A DNA stretch of 64,000 nucleotides from Pseudothermotoga elfii DSM 9442 = NBRC 107921 (GCF_000504085.1 NC_022792.1:1640001-1704000); one strand, 5' to 3'; counted from the first letter of the stretch, positions 25,141 through 36,628 are shown. The notes: generated by a model not told the origin, from the sequence alone. Numbers and translations are program-made.

Positions 25141-28100
25141 ATGCTTAGGACGATCATCCTCCTTTTACTCCTCTCTTCGTGCATACTCTTTGCCTCTGCT
25201 CCAACTTACCAGGAATTCAAGAATGACTTTGGAATGGCAAAAGATTTTGCGAGTCTTCTCAATATACCATTAGAGGAGGTCAATTTTTTTGTCTCAGGAA
25301 TGTCCAATTTCCTCGATTTTCTTGACCTCACCGAGGGAGTTTCTTACCTGAAGGAAGGAAACTACGACAAAGCCTTTGAGAATTTTTCAAAGGTGGGGGT
25401 CTCTCAAGTCATAAATTTGCTTCCATATGTGAGCACAATGCTCACCGTTGTGAGTTTCGCTCAGCCATTCTGGGACAGGGTGATAGTGTACGTGTTCGAC
25501 GAGAAAATAAACCAATTCAAACAGGAGTTTGTGAATCGAAAGATGGACGAACTCAGAAAGCCCCTTGAAAAAAATCCTCTAGCCTTCAAGGGAGAAGACT
25601 TCAAAAAATGGCTCGAGTCAGACTCTGTTGAAGTTTCAGATTTTCTCGAGCTCGTTTTCGAAGACGGAGGAATGAAGCACGGTCTGTACAATGTTGGAAA
25701 CAAGATCTTGAATGAGAAAGAGTTTGAATCCAAAAAATGGTACGAAAAAATGAAAAGCCTGTTTTTAAACCTCTCGCACAAAGCATACACAACCGAAGAG
25801 GTTAAGAACTTCTGGATCACTCAGTGGAGAGCGGAGGCTTTCAAGCGTGGAATCGATTACGTTGTAGAGAAGAAAAGAGAAGCTTTGAGCTACTTTCTTT
25901 CCGCGAGCAGTGTCAATGTCACTGTGGAAATCAATGCACCGGGAGAATTTGTCCTGAGCGTTCCTGAGCTTGATCTGAACGCGCGGGTGCAGAAAAAATA
26001 CACGGTCTCCTCTTCACTAAAAGATTTAAAATCACGGCAAATCACGATCACTCTGAAGGATTTAAAGGGAAACATCGTTTACACGAAGACTCTCGAAGAA
26101 AAAGAACTGTTTGAAAAGTACGATCCGTTGCTTTCAACTGAAAAGAGCACTTACTACGTGAAAAAGATCAGCGTGACACCCGCTTACGAGAGAGAAATCG
26201 TTGAAAACTTGCATGTTGAGCTTCCTGAGAAGACAAAGTCTGCCACTGTCACTGTTGCAGGAAAAGATGATGTGCGCACTTATAAGGTCGAAAATACTCG
26301 TTCGGTTTCGCTGCCGGACGTGAACGTGACTTTGGATGAGGAAATAGAAATAGAAGCTGAAATATCAGACGCTGCCACTGAAGCGCGCAAATTATACGAA
26401 AGAGCTTACGTTCCATCAACAGGTGAAATTGTCGTGTGCGTAACAGAAACACCGAAGTTAGATTTCCAGAATCAAGAGGAATACAATGCTTATCTTCAAA
26501 AGATAAAAGAACAATTCCTTGAGAATATAAACGATTCAAATTCTGTCAAGGTTCTTCTGTACAAACTGGAGAAAGCCTTCTACGCCTTTCACGTCAATCC
26601 ACTCGATCGGGCTGCTTTTAATGTCGTGTCTTATTGCCAGGAGAAATTCATCGGCTACAAGTACAGATTGAACGAAGAAGAAAGTCTCTTTAAGAGCATC
26701 AATAACAAATTTTCTTTACTGAGCAATCAGATTTATGAGAGTGATAAAAAATGGGGAGATCTCAATTACGATGTACGAAATCTTGAATACATTTCTTCAC
26801 GCCTATTCGATGGCGCAGTTATACCGGCATATTACAGTTACATAGTGCGGGCGAAAGAAGATGTCCAAAGAAGAATAGACGGAAACAAGAGTGATCTGGA
26901 AAGGATTCTGAGTGAACTTTCGAATGTTTTGGAACAAACTGAAGAATTCAGAAAGACCGTTGAAGAAAAGATCGCCCTCGATGTCCTTTTCGAAACCAAC
27001 TTAATACAGCAGTCTTCGCAGTTGGTTCGACAGATCCAGGAAAAGATCAACAAGGTGATGACCAGCTTGAGTGAGCTGGAGAGTTTGAAGATCAGATCTG
27101 ATACGTGTATCGATAATTTTGTGTGTCTGATGAATTATACCCACAAACAGGCAGAGTTTTACAACACGCTCGTTGATCAATGGCATCTTTTGATGGAACA
27201 GGCACGCGCGTTAGAAAAAGATATTCAAAGCTTCAAACCGGAGTACGTTAATTATCTGTCAGAATTGATGAAGTACGGTGGAATCAACTTTTTCTATCTG
27301 AAAGAGAATGAGCAACTTAAGGGAATCGGTTTGAATGAAATAGCTGCCAGAGCTTTCCAGGAGTTTCTGGAAGAGGAAGAACTTGCAGATAGAGTTCAAC
27401 GATTCAACAAAACTGCCGAGAACCTGCGAAGGCAGATCGAACAGTATCACCGCTATCACTACTATGTCTCTCTGAATGAAAACGACTTAAACGTGGACAA
27501 AAGCTACAGGCTGGAAGGTAATTATGACTATCGCTACTCGGTCAGTTTCTTCGACAAAAGTTTCCCATATAAGAGTGTAGGGTTCTCACATGAGCTGGGA
27601 AGCGTCCCTGAACTTTTAGAAAAATTCTTTATGTTAAGCGAAAAGCTAAAGCAGCAAGATCCACAGGGAGACAGAGTGAGAGAAAAGCTCGAAAAACTGC
27701 TCAGCTTGTCGTCATTTGAGACGGTTGAAGAATACAACACGATCGTGGATGAATGGATAAAACTTTATAAAGCTTACGAGCAGGAAGATTTCTATAAAAT
27801 CAACGCGCTGTCGTATTCCTACATCGACAGAGACGGTCGAACCGTTCAAAAAACTTATCCAACAGAAGATTTTCTGAGGTGGCTATCACAGAGAAACAGC
27901 AAAAATCAAAATTTTATCCTCGACAAATATCTGAGAAAGATCACCGACGATCCAAAAAGAGAAGGTTATGAAACCCGTGACCCGCTGAGCGTGCTTGGAC
28001 GCAATCTGATTGAAGCTGTTAAAAGAGCTCTTGCGGATTATGAATCCAGAATGATGGTGCAAATAGATTCCCTCAAGAATCTGAGCAAGATGACCAGAAA

Positions 28101-28281
28101 GAGGAAAGAGCAGGAGATTCAAAAGATGATCATGACAGATCCTTTCACCGCTGTAGATGCCAAAGTGCCAGAAGAGATAAAAGATTGGACTTTTCGCATT
28201 TCAAAGTTCGAACTTTCTGAAGACTGGAACAGGATCACAAGTGAACTTCAGGCACATCTTGAGGAGGTGATGAAGCAATGA
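25141..28281 (+). CDS. Large secreted coiled-coil-rich protein of unknown function
   Basis: I do not recognise this 1046-residue protein. Residues 1-18 are a signal peptide (IILLLLLSSCILFAS). Residues 20-250 are helical, with one hydrophobic stretch (INLLPYVSTMLTVVSFAQPFW). Residues about 255-420 are beta-rich and look like two Ig- or adhesin-like repeats (VNVTVEINAPGEFVLSVPEL; SATVTVAGKDDVRTYKV). From about 440 to the end it is almost continuous charged helix, including long coiled coils near 530-700 and 960-1040. It should act outside the cytoplasmic membrane, perhaps in the periplasm or toga. It overlaps the next gene by four bases. Codon choice is more GC-rich than in genes beyond 32.3 kb. 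Confidence 0.85.
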   Translation: MLRTIILLLLLSSCILFASAPTYQEFKNDFGMAKDFASLLNIPLEEVNFFVSGMSNFLDFLDLTEGVSYLKEGNYDKAFENFSKVGVSQVINLLPYVSTMLTVVSFAQPFWDRVIVYVFDEKINQFKQEFVNRKMDELRKPLEKNPLAFKGEDFKKWLESDSVEVSDFLELVFEDGGMKHGLYNVGNKILNEKEFESKKWYEKMKSLFLNLSHKAYTTEEVKNFWITQWRAEAFKRGIDYVVEKKREALSYFLSASSVNVTVEINAPGEFVLSVPELDLNARVQKKYTVSSSLKDLKSRQITITLKDLKGNIVYTKTLEEKELFEKYDPLLSTEKSTYYVKKISVTPAYEREIVENLHVELPEKTKSATVTVAGKDDVRTYKVENTRSVSLPDVNVTLDEEIEIEAEISDAATEARKLYERAYVPSTGEIVVCVTETPKLDFQNQEEYNAYLQKIKEQFLENINDSNSVKVLLYKLEKAFYAFHVNPLDRAAFNVVSYCQEKFIGYKYRLNEEESLFKSINNKFSLLSNQIYESDKKWGDLNYDVRNLEYISSRLFDGAVIPAYYSYIVRAKEDVQRRIDGNKSDLERILSELSNVLEQTEEFRKTVEEKIALDVLFETNLIQQSSQLVRQIQEKINKVMTSLSELESLKIRSDTCIDNFVCLMNYTHKQAEFYNTLVDQWHLLMEQARALEKDIQSFKPEYVNYLSELMKYGGINFFYLKENEQLKGIGLNEIAARAFQEFLEEEELADRVQRFNKTAENLRRQIEQYHRYHYYVSLNENDLNVDKSYRLEGNYDYRYSVSFFDKSFPYKSVGFSHELGSVPELLEKFFMLSEKLKQQDPQGDRVREKLEKLLSLSSFETVEEYNTIVDEWIKLYKAYEQEDFYKINALSYSYIDRDGRTVQKTYPTEDFLRWLSQRNSKNQNFILDKYLRKITDDPKREGYETRDPLSVLGRNLIEAVKRALADYESRMMVQIDSLKNLSKMTRKRKEQEIQKMIMTDPFTAVDAKVPEEIKDWTFRISKFELSEDWNRITSELQAHLEEVMKQ

Positions 28282-29372
28282 AGCGGGGCATTTTGATCCT
28301 TTTTGTTCTTTTCTCAGTCGTGTTCTTCGCTCAGAGCATCGATAAAGTTAGATTCGATTCCGGTAAATTTCTGGCTTTCGCGGGGTCTGTGGCAAAAGAA
28401 AATGTTTCGTGTGAAGGAGTGGATCTGTGTTATATCGGAAGCAACTATGATTTCGTTGAAGATGCCCTTCTCGATGGAGAGAACGTTCTCGAGATATACG
28501 CTTACAGACAAGCAAGCGGAGATGGTTTCATCGTAAGGTACAGAAAACTCAATTCCAGTGTCTGGGATTACAGAGAACCAACTTACAACAACATCTGGAA
28601 CATTCCTTACGAAGATGTTTCACTTCACCATGGAGAACTGTACAGGCTCAACAACGAATTTTTGTTTCTCGGAAGTGTCGGGCTCGATGGAGAGAACTTT
28701 CTCTATCTGATGAGAATCGACAGGGAAGGAAACATTCTCGATGAGCAGGAACTGGATTTCGAAGATTTTCTGATCAACGAATCAAGCAAATCAGGAATAG
28801 AATTTCTTGCCTACAAGAGCACCAGTTCGGGACATTCCTCCGCTTACCTCTGTCAGGCGTTCTCTTACTCAGGTTCTCTTTCTGAGAAAGGAAAACAGTT
28901 CAAGCTGGATTATCTCCCGGACTTTTTCGCAAACGGAAAGTACTACAGAGTGGAAGGATGGACGAACAGAGAGTTGGCCATTTATGAGTTCGGAAAAAAG
29001 GAAAGGAAGAAAACTGTGAAAGTACCTTTCTCTATACCAAGCGGTGGCGGTGGATACCCGGTTCTCGGTCACACGGATGATTCCTTTTTCACTCTGGGCT
29101 TAGATTATCCAACGTCCCACATTGTTGTTATCGAGATCGGTTTGGATGGAAAATTGAAAAAGACCTTCGACCTCACAAAGGCCATCATGGAAAGGTACGA
29201 CCTCGAGAGCCTGGACTATTTCGAGATCGGAGAAAAGAGGATCTTTCCTGTTCCCTGGAGCGTAAATCTGATACATGCAGACGGCAAATTGCACATGTTT
29301 TATCTTCTGGGCTTTACTGCGCACAATTACTATCGTGGAATAATGGTTCAAAGAATCTCTGTGGAATGGTAG
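28278..29372 (+). CDS. Secreted beta-rich protein of unknown function, partner of the preceding gene
   Basis: 364 residues with a signal peptide (ILILFVLFSVVFFAQ). The remainder is strand-rich with repeated motifs of the form hhxhxxxGxhhxxxxh (LMRIDREGNILDEQEL, VIEIGLDGKLKKTFDL). This suggests a propeller-like or WD/kelch-like fold, though I cannot name a family. Two cysteines close together (NVSCEGVDLC) could form a disulfide. The ATG overlaps the stop of the large coiled-coil gene, with AGGAGGTGA nine bases upstream, so the two products are made together and probably form one extracytoplasmic complex. Confidence 0.82.
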   Translation: MKRGILILFVLFSVVFFAQSIDKVRFDSGKFLAFAGSVAKENVSCEGVDLCYIGSNYDFVEDALLDGENVLEIYAYRQASGDGFIVRYRKLNSSVWDYREPTYNNIWNIPYEDVSLHHGELYRLNNEFLFLGSVGLDGENFLYLMRIDREGNILDEQELDFEDFLINESSKSGIEFLAYKSTSSGHSSAYLCQAFSYSGSLSEKGKQFKLDYLPDFFANGKYYRVEGWTNRELAIYEFGKKERKKTVKVPFSIPSGGGGYPVLGHTDDSFFTLGLDYPTSHIVVIEIGLDGKLKKTFDLTKAIMERYDLESLDYFEIGEKRIFPVPWSVNLIHADGKLHMFYLLGFTAHNYYRGIMVQRISVEW

Positions 29373-29856
29373 TTAGCTTTCTGAGTTTTCTGTAGTAAGA
29401 TCTCAATTGTGATGCCATTTCAGACAAAAACACTGAAGGTATAACATGAATCTGAGAGTCCTTCTTTCAGGTCTTGCTTACAGAACACAAGCCAGAAAAC
29501 ACATCCCCAGCAGATCATGATGAACAGTTATAGACTTGTAACTGTTAAAATTCCATCAGACTAAGCGCTGAAGAAGATATCTACGAACCCAGAAAGTTAG
29601 GGATAGGGACCTTGGTCAACCCTGTACGGTTAAGGCTTGCAAATTGAGTACGCCGTACGAAGAATCCCATCCCCTTTCAAGGGTGTGGCTTTCAATCTAT
29701 TAAAATTCGACCCACGGATACTCTCTTCTTGCTAACTTGCCCATCGCCTGAAGGAACGCTAATCCTGCCTCAGTTAGTGCATCTTCTGTGATGAATTTGG
29801 ATATTCTGGCGAGGAGGATAGTATTGGATTCTAAGCGAATGAAACGGAGAAATTCG
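29373..29856. other. Intergenic with decayed coding scraps
   Basis: No intact gene in 484 bases. The minus strand near 29700-29800 ends in a protein-like tail (TEAGLAFLQAMGKLARREY) followed by a stop, but the frame is not supported further upstream. Nothing else recognised. Confidence 0.45.
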
Positions 29857-30260
29857 TTACTTTCCTTTCGTGGCCTTTCGGTACTCTTCTTCTGTGGCAG
29901 GTCCAAACCACTCTGCGGGGCCAAGATGAACCTGTGTACTGATACCTATATGTACGAGTTCTTCATTGGGTGCCGCACCATGCCAGTGAACCACGTTCGG
30001 TGGTATACCACATCACCTTTTTTCAACATTCTCGCGAGTTTTCCTCTTTCCTGGTAAAAGCCTTTTCCCCGGGTCACGATCAGGATCTGTCCTCCCGGAT
30101 GGCTGTGCCAGTGCGTTCTCGCTCGTGGTTCGAAAACAACGTTGTATATCTGTGTGTTGAATACTCCGTTTTCGTCAGTGACCAGCATCTTCACCCAGAC
30201 GTTACCCGTGAAGAAGTCGCTCGAACCTTTAGAACCCCTTTCAAAGATATCATCTACCAT
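29857..30260 (-). pseudogene. Cupin pseudogene, copy 2 (one-base deletion)
   Basis: From ATG 30260, after AAAGGAGG, the frame reads a normal cupin (FTGNVWVKMLVTDENG, THWHSHPGGQ) up to KKGDVV near 30011. Adding one base there restores PPNVVHWHGAAPNEELVHIG and the rest, ending at TAA 29857-29859, for 134 residues in all. The second cupin motif and its histidines therefore exist but are out of frame. The exact arithmetic (404 bases plus one) supports a single deletion in GTGGTATACC. Copy 1 shares it. Confidence 0.88.
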
Positions 30261-30300
30261 GGTTGTACCTCCTTTCAATAGTGTTCCACGTGGCGATTTT

Positions 30301-32053
<1,753 letters not shown>

Positions 32054-32067
32054 TTACCCCAAAACCA

Positions 32068-32091
32068 AATTCCGTCTAACGGAATTGAAAC
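32068..32091. repeat. Single CRISPR-like repeat unit, orphan
   Basis: A perfect 8-bp hairpin (AATTCCGT, loop CTA, ACGGAATT) followed by GAAAC has the form of the 3' part of a thermophile CRISPR repeat. No second copy lies nearby, so this is at most a remnant and not an array. Confidence 0.3.
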
Positions 32092-32109
32092 CACAGTGCA
32101 AGCTCTTGA

Positions 32110-32319
32110 TTGTACATGATAAGAGCAGTTTTAAAACCAATTGTAATTACCGGGAATTTCACAGCTAATAATACAAATGAAGAAGAATTCAGAAAGATTT
32201 GTTCTTTAAGCGGTGTCATAAACTTACTTTCCCTTGCACGCTCTTATATAGCATCTGCAACCTCATTAGCAGGAGGACCACCTGTTATATTACCTTTTAT
32301 TGACTTGACATCGAAATAA
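32110..32319 (+). pseudogene. C-terminal fragment of a SecB-like chaperone
   Basis: The frame ends VINLLSLARSYIASATSLAGGPPVILPFID, which fits the last helix and the GxPPxxLP tail of SecB-family proteins of the short Gram-positive or toxin-antitoxin-associated kind. Only about 65 residues remain and there is no ribosome site. The N-terminal part was lost at the same junction that truncates the neighbouring reductase. Confidence 0.55.
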
Positions 32320-32412
32320 TTGCTCTATATTTCTTACTTCACAAAATTTTTTATTTCACACTTCACGGTGATTTGATTTGCTTGAAAATACCATCTACAA
32401 TCAAAAGTCTTT

Positions 32413-33543
32413 TTATCTTTTCACAAATTCACTGTGAACCCTTTTGAGAAGTGAAGGAATTTCAAGCTTTTGAGGGCATTTGCTGAGACATTCGCCACAT
32501 TCTATACAGAAAGATGCCGACATTTTTTGACTCTCAAACCACCTGTATGTTCCTTTTCCCCCCTCTATATCTTCAAACATAATTGTCTCATTGTACAATC
32601 TGAAATTTCCCGGAATATTCACACCATTTGGGCATGGCATACAATAGTTACATTCTGTACAGTTGATCACCGCAAAAGATTCCAAGGCTTTTCTTGTTTC
32701 TTCGATTAATTTTAAATCATCTTCTGTCAGGTTGTTCACTGTAACTCGGCCTGCTATATCGATATTTTCTTTCACCTGATCCAGTGTGCTCATTCCACTC
32801 AAAATGACTGAGACCTGTGGAAAGTTTCCGAGCCATCTCAAGCTCCATTCTACAGCCGACCAGTTTTTCCCATTTCTTTTTAAAATATTCATAGCTCTGT
32901 CTGGAAGCCTTGCGAGTTTTCCACCCTTGAGAGGTTCCATTATCACAACGGGCATTTTTTCAGAAGCGTACATGAGCCCTCTCAAACCAGCCTGATAATT
33001 GATATCCATGTAATTGAGTTGAATCTGGCAGAAATCCCAGTTGTAATTATCCACAATTTCTTTAAAGACGGAATATTTATCATGAAAAGAAAAGCCAGCA
33101 AATCTTATCTTTCCCTGTTTTTTAGCCATCTCGAAGAATTCAAAAAATCTCAAATCTCTTATTTTTTGCCATCTTTCTTTGTTGAGTGCATGCATAAGGT
33201 ACATATCTATATGGTCAGTCTGAAGCTTTTTTAATTGCTCGTCCAGAAATCTGTCGAAATCTTCATATTTTTCTACCTGCCAAACAGGGCATTTTGTGGC
33301 AAGAAAGACTTTTTCTCTATAACCACCTTTAAGCGCTTTTCCAACGACTTTTTCACTGTTCCCCCTGTGATAGGGATATGCAGTATCAATATAATTCACT
33401 CCATGATCGACAGAATATCTGATCATCTCTATTGCTTTTTCTTCATCGATTTGAGATTCATCGTTATTTATTATGGGAAGTCTCATTGCACCAAATCCCA
33501 AAAGAGACGTCTTTATAGTTTTACCAAACTCTCTGTATTGCAT
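32413..33543 (-). CDS. Aldo/keto reductase with C-terminal 4Fe-4S domain
   Basis: 376 residues. Residues 1-280 are an AKR barrel with D and Y in YIDTAYPYHRGN, K in ATKCPVW and H in YLMHALN. Residues 295-365 add a ferredoxin-like domain: CTECNYCMPCPNGVNIP and CIECGECLSKCPQKLEIP supply the cysteines for two clusters. This is the ferredoxin-dependent AKR group common in anaerobes, which may couple carbonyl reduction to ferredoxin instead of NADPH. ATG 33543 follows GGGAGGTA. Base composition is again like the rest of the window. Single gene; substrate unknown. Confidence 0.92.
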   Translation of the reverse strand: MQYREFGKTIKTSLLGFGAMRLPIINNDESQIDEEKAIEMIRYSVDHGVNYIDTAYPYHRGNSEKVVGKALKGGYREKVFLATKCPVWQVEKYEDFDRFLDEQLKKLQTDHIDMYLMHALNKERWQKIRDLRFFEFFEMAKKQGKIRFAGFSFHDKYSVFKEIVDNYNWDFCQIQLNYMDINYQAGLRGLMYASEKMPVVIMEPLKGGKLARLPDRAMNILKRNGKNWSAVEWSLRWLGNFPQVSVILSGMSTLDQVKENIDIAGRVTVNNLTEDDLKLIEETRKALESFAVINCTECNYCMPCPNGVNIPGNFRLYNETIMFEDIEGGKGTYRWFESQKMSASFCIECGECLSKCPQKLEIPSLLKRVHSEFVKR

Positions 33544-33758
33544 TATTTTACCTCCCTGATATCTTTAATATCTTTAGCTTTATAATTATTATACTCGAAC
33601 ACAGAAGAATTTTTCGCCACCATCTGTTGAAAAATCACTTTTTACAAAGTTAATGTGATATAATAAAAATAACAAGATATTGTAATTTTCATTTAATTTC
33701 AGTCCTCTTAATTATCCTCTCCGCTTTAAATTTGAAATCAAAAGGAAGTGGAAAAAAT

Positions 33759-34577
33759 ATGAAATCAAAAACTGTGGCAGGTTATTTTAACAATGGCCTT
33801 CCTTACAATAAGTTCGGCCATGGGCCTCGTGATCTTGTAATTTTCCAGGGATTAACGTTTGAAAACAAGCCTCTGTCTGCATCCATGTTCCGATTTTTCT
33901 TTAAGATTTACAAATTTTTAGGAGAAGATTATACGGTATATGTTGTGAATCGAAAATCAAATTTGCCTGATATTTATACTTTGAAAAATATGGCAGATGA
34001 TTATGCAAAAATGATCACAGAAGAATTCGAATATCCAATTGATTTGATAGGTGTTTCAACAGGCGGGTCTATTGCTCAGCATTTTGCTGCTGATCACCCA
34101 AAGCTGGTTCGCAAATTGGTGATTCATTCAAGCGCTTATACTCTTAACAAAAAAGCCAGGGATGTTCAGATGCATGCTGGACAGCTGGCGAATCAACGAA
34201 AATGGAGAGAAGCCTGTTTTTCCTTGATGAGCTTATCGCTTTCAGAAAAGGGAATCAAAAAATATATGGGTAAATTACTGTTCTGGTTCATATCACTTTT
34301 TTCGAAAAAACTTTTCGGCGCACCAGAAGATCCATCAGACCTGATAGTAACAATCAAGGCAGAAGACAATCATAATTTCAAAAACCGTCTGTCAGAGATC
34401 GCCGCTCCTACACTTGTAATAGCTGGAAGTAAAGATCCTTTCTATTCAGAAATATTGTTTTGTGAAACTGCTGAGTGTATACCAAATGCCAAACTGATTC
34501 TATATAGGAAACTCGGGCATCCTGCTTCTGGCAGAAAATTTGCCCGGGACGTTATCGTATTTCTAAAAGAAGCATAA
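33759..34577 (+). CDS. Alpha/beta hydrolase
   Basis: A 272-residue cytoplasmic esterase-like protein. The nucleophile is in LIGVSTGGSIAQHFA, the acid in IAGSKDPFYS and the histidine in KLGHPASGRK. A cap of helices covers residues about 135-200. I start at ATG 33759 behind AAAGGAAGTGG; the frame extends to a TTG at 33732 without a site. It precedes a flavodoxin-like gene by 18 bases and is probably co-transcribed with it. Substrate unknown. Confidence 0.85.
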   Translation: MKSKTVAGYFNNGLPYNKFGHGPRDLVIFQGLTFENKPLSASMFRFFFKIYKFLGEDYTVYVVNRKSNLPDIYTLKNMADDYAKMITEEFEYPIDLIGVSTGGSIAQHFAADHPKLVRKLVIHSSAYTLNKKARDVQMHAGQLANQRKWREACFSLMSLSLSEKGIKKYMGKLLFWFISLFSKKLFGAPEDPSDLIVTIKAEDNHNFKNRLSEIAAPTLVIAGSKDPFYSEILFCETAECIPNAKLILYRKLGHPASGRKFARDVIVFLKEA

Positions 34578-34595
34578 AGAAATGGAGGTATAAAG

Positions 34596-35096
34596 ATGAA
34601 TATATTGATACTCTATGATTCGTTTTTTTCAAACACCGAGAAAATAGCCCGCACAATTGGTGAAGCTTTTTCTCCAAACGAAGTCAATGTACTCAAAGTG
34701 GATAATGTAAAATACAGAAATCTGGAAAATCTCGATCTGCTCATCGTTGGCTCTCCCACCAGAGCCTTCAGTCCAACCAGAGCAATCAAGAGCTTTCTGA
34801 GAAAAATACCAAAAGACGGCTTAAAAGGTATTAAGGTGATCGCATTCGATACAAGATTTGCAGAAGAAAAAATAAGATCTTCTTTTTTCGCGTTGCCATT
34901 TTTTGTGAAAATATTTGGCTATGCTGCAGATTCCATCTCTAAGAAGCTCACAAAAAAGGGAGGAAAGCTTGTTGTTCCTTCTGAATGGTTCTTCGTTGAA
35001 GATGTCGAAGGGCCATTAAAAGATGGAGAAATAGAGCACACCAAAAGGTGGGTCAAGAAGATTCTCAAGCAAATTGATTTTTCTGGAAATCAGTAA
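34596..35096 (+). CDS. Flavodoxin-family protein
   Basis: 166 residues. LYDSFFSNTEKIARTIG is the FMN phosphate loop and VGSPTRAFSPTRAIKSFL the 60s loop; IAFDTRFAEE and the GGKLVVPSEWFFV strand complete the fold. It lacks the WW motif of the two flavodoxins at 22-24 kb and looks like the type seen as a domain in flavodiiron proteins and protoporphyrinogen oxidase-like enzymes. It starts at ATG 34596 after TGGAGGT. Paired with the preceding hydrolase. Confidence 0.88.
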   Translation: MNILILYDSFFSNTEKIARTIGEAFSPNEVNVLKVDNVKYRNLENLDLLIVGSPTRAFSPTRAIKSFLRKIPKDGLKGIKVIAFDTRFAEEKIRSSFFALPFFVKIFGYAADSISKKLTKKGGKLVVPSEWFFVEDVEGPLKDGEIEHTKRWVKKILKQIDFSGNQ

Positions 35097-35281
35097 AAAC
35101 CACAGAGAAAGTTTGCTTTTTTGTTAACGAAAACTCATGAAGGCAACAATCATGCCCGAAATCAGGCATAACAGTGGTCTGGTATATAAAAAATGCATTT
35201 TTTCTGCCGATTATCTGCATTGTTTCTCTTAATTTCTTTTAGTAACTTCGATTATCTTTTTATTGCTGAGTGAATTGAAAT

Positions 35282-35311
35282 TTGACTTAGGTTAACGATA
35301 ACGTTATCGTT
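35282..35311 (+). promoter_or_regulatory. Promoter and LacI-type operator of the GH2 sugar operon
   Basis: TTGACT at 35282-35287 is a likely -35 box. It is followed by the perfect 18-bp palindrome AACGATAAC/GTTATCGTT at 35294-35311, placed over the spacer and -10 region. Central CG and even symmetry are typical of LacI-family operators, and a LacI regulator ends this operon. The rest of 35097-35390 holds no gene. Confidence 0.8.
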
Positions 35312-35390
35312 GAAGTAGATTACACTGGTTACTCTCAAATATGAACGCTCAGCCATACGCTATTCTAAAAATTTCAGGGGAGGTAGAATT

Positions 35391-36617
35391 ATGAAAAAAG
35401 TTCTTCTGGTTGTCGGTATCATGCTTATTCTGGCAATAGCAGTCACAGCAAAAACAACGATAACTGTCTGGACATTTTTCAGTGGTGGTGAAGGATTTAT
35501 AGTAACTGATCTAATCAAAAAATTCAACGCTGAAAACCCCGATATCGAAGTTGTCGAACAAATAATCGAATGGGGAGAACTTTACAACAAATTAACTACA
35601 GCAGTTGTTGCAGGAGATCCACCCGATGTTTCTGTCATGCATCTTGCAATGATACCGGATTTTGCCTCAAGAGGAGCTCTGACAGCTATTGACAATTACG
35701 TGTCCAAGGATATTTTGTCTGATTATGTACCGGAAGTTATTTCAAAGGCACACTACAACGGCAAACTCTATGCAATCCCAATCGATACGCACCCTCTTGT
35801 TCTCTATTACAACAAGAAACTTTTGAAAAAAGCAGGATTAACTGACCAAAATGGTGAAGTTCTTGTCCCAAAAACCTGGGATGAATTGATCAGTTATGCA
35901 AAAACAGCCAAAGACAAACTTGGTCTGGAAGTTGGTATATCTGCAGAAAATGGGCCAATGACTGGTGAAAGACTTTTCATAGCATACTACACACAGCTTG
36001 GCGGTGAATTTTACGATGCAAAAACAAATACAATCAAACTCGATCTTGAAAAAGCCAAAAAGACCTATGAGTTCATTAAAAATCTCTTTGACTCGGGCAT
36101 TATAGAATCGATGGATTACAATACTGGAGAATCACTTTTTCAAAATGACCAATCTCCATTCCATTTGAATGGTGTCTGGGCAATGGCAGTTTATCCAACA
36201 CTCGATCTGGAATTTGGTGTTACAAGTGTGCCTGCAATCCCTGGTAGCAAACCATACACATGGGCAGATAGTCACACATGGGTGCTTCCAAAACATCCAA
36301 AAGATGACCAGAACAAGATCAAAGCCGCTGTAAAATTCATAGAGTGGTTTGCAAAAAATTCCGCAGAATGGGCAAAAGCAGGGCATCTGCCAGTTCTCAA
36401 CAGTGTTCTGAAATCTGATGCCTTCTTAAAGTTACCAATGAGAGCTGATTATGCACAGGTTGCAAACTTTGTTGTGCCTGCACCGAGTATGAGGGGCTGG
36501 GTAGAGATCAGGCAGAAAATGTGGGAACTCAATCAGGCTGTTATTCTTAACCAGATCACACCCGAGCAGGGTGCAAAAGAATTACAGCAAACAATTAAGA
36601 ACGTTTTGTCAGACTGA
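35391..36617 (+). CDS. Carbohydrate ABC transporter substrate-binding protein (family 1)
   Basis: 408 residues: signal peptide at 1-20 (VLLVVGIMLILAIAVTA), then a family-1 binding protein. TITVWTFFSGGEGF is the N-terminal strand, GDPPDVSVMHL the first hinge contact and AIPIDTHPLVLYYNKKLLKKAGL the classic signature. The first gene of an operon with two MalF/MalG-type permeases, a GH2 glycosidase and a LacI regulator. It probably binds the oligosaccharide or glycoside that the GH2 enzyme hydrolyses. A hairpin directly follows the gene. Confidence 0.93.
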   Translation: MKKVLLVVGIMLILAIAVTAKTTITVWTFFSGGEGFIVTDLIKKFNAENPDIEVVEQIIEWGELYNKLTTAVVAGDPPDVSVMHLAMIPDFASRGALTAIDNYVSKDILSDYVPEVISKAHYNGKLYAIPIDTHPLVLYYNKKLLKKAGLTDQNGEVLVPKTWDELISYAKTAKDKLGLEVGISAENGPMTGERLFIAYYTQLGGEFYDAKTNTIKLDLEKAKKTYEFIKNLFDSGIIESMDYNTGESLFQNDQSPFHLNGVWAMAVYPTLDLEFGVTSVPAIPGSKPYTWADSHTWVLPKHPKDDQNKIKAAVKFIEWFAKNSAEWAKAGHLPVLNSVLKSDAFLKLPMRADYAQVANFVVPAPSMRGWVEIRQKMWELNQAVILNQITPEQGAKELQQTIKNVLSD

Positions 36618-36628
36618 GGTCTGATACG

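Noticed and set aside
32068-32091. CRISPR array
   Set aside because: Only one repeat-like unit and no regularly spaced second copy or cas gene; kept only as an orphan repeat of low confidence.
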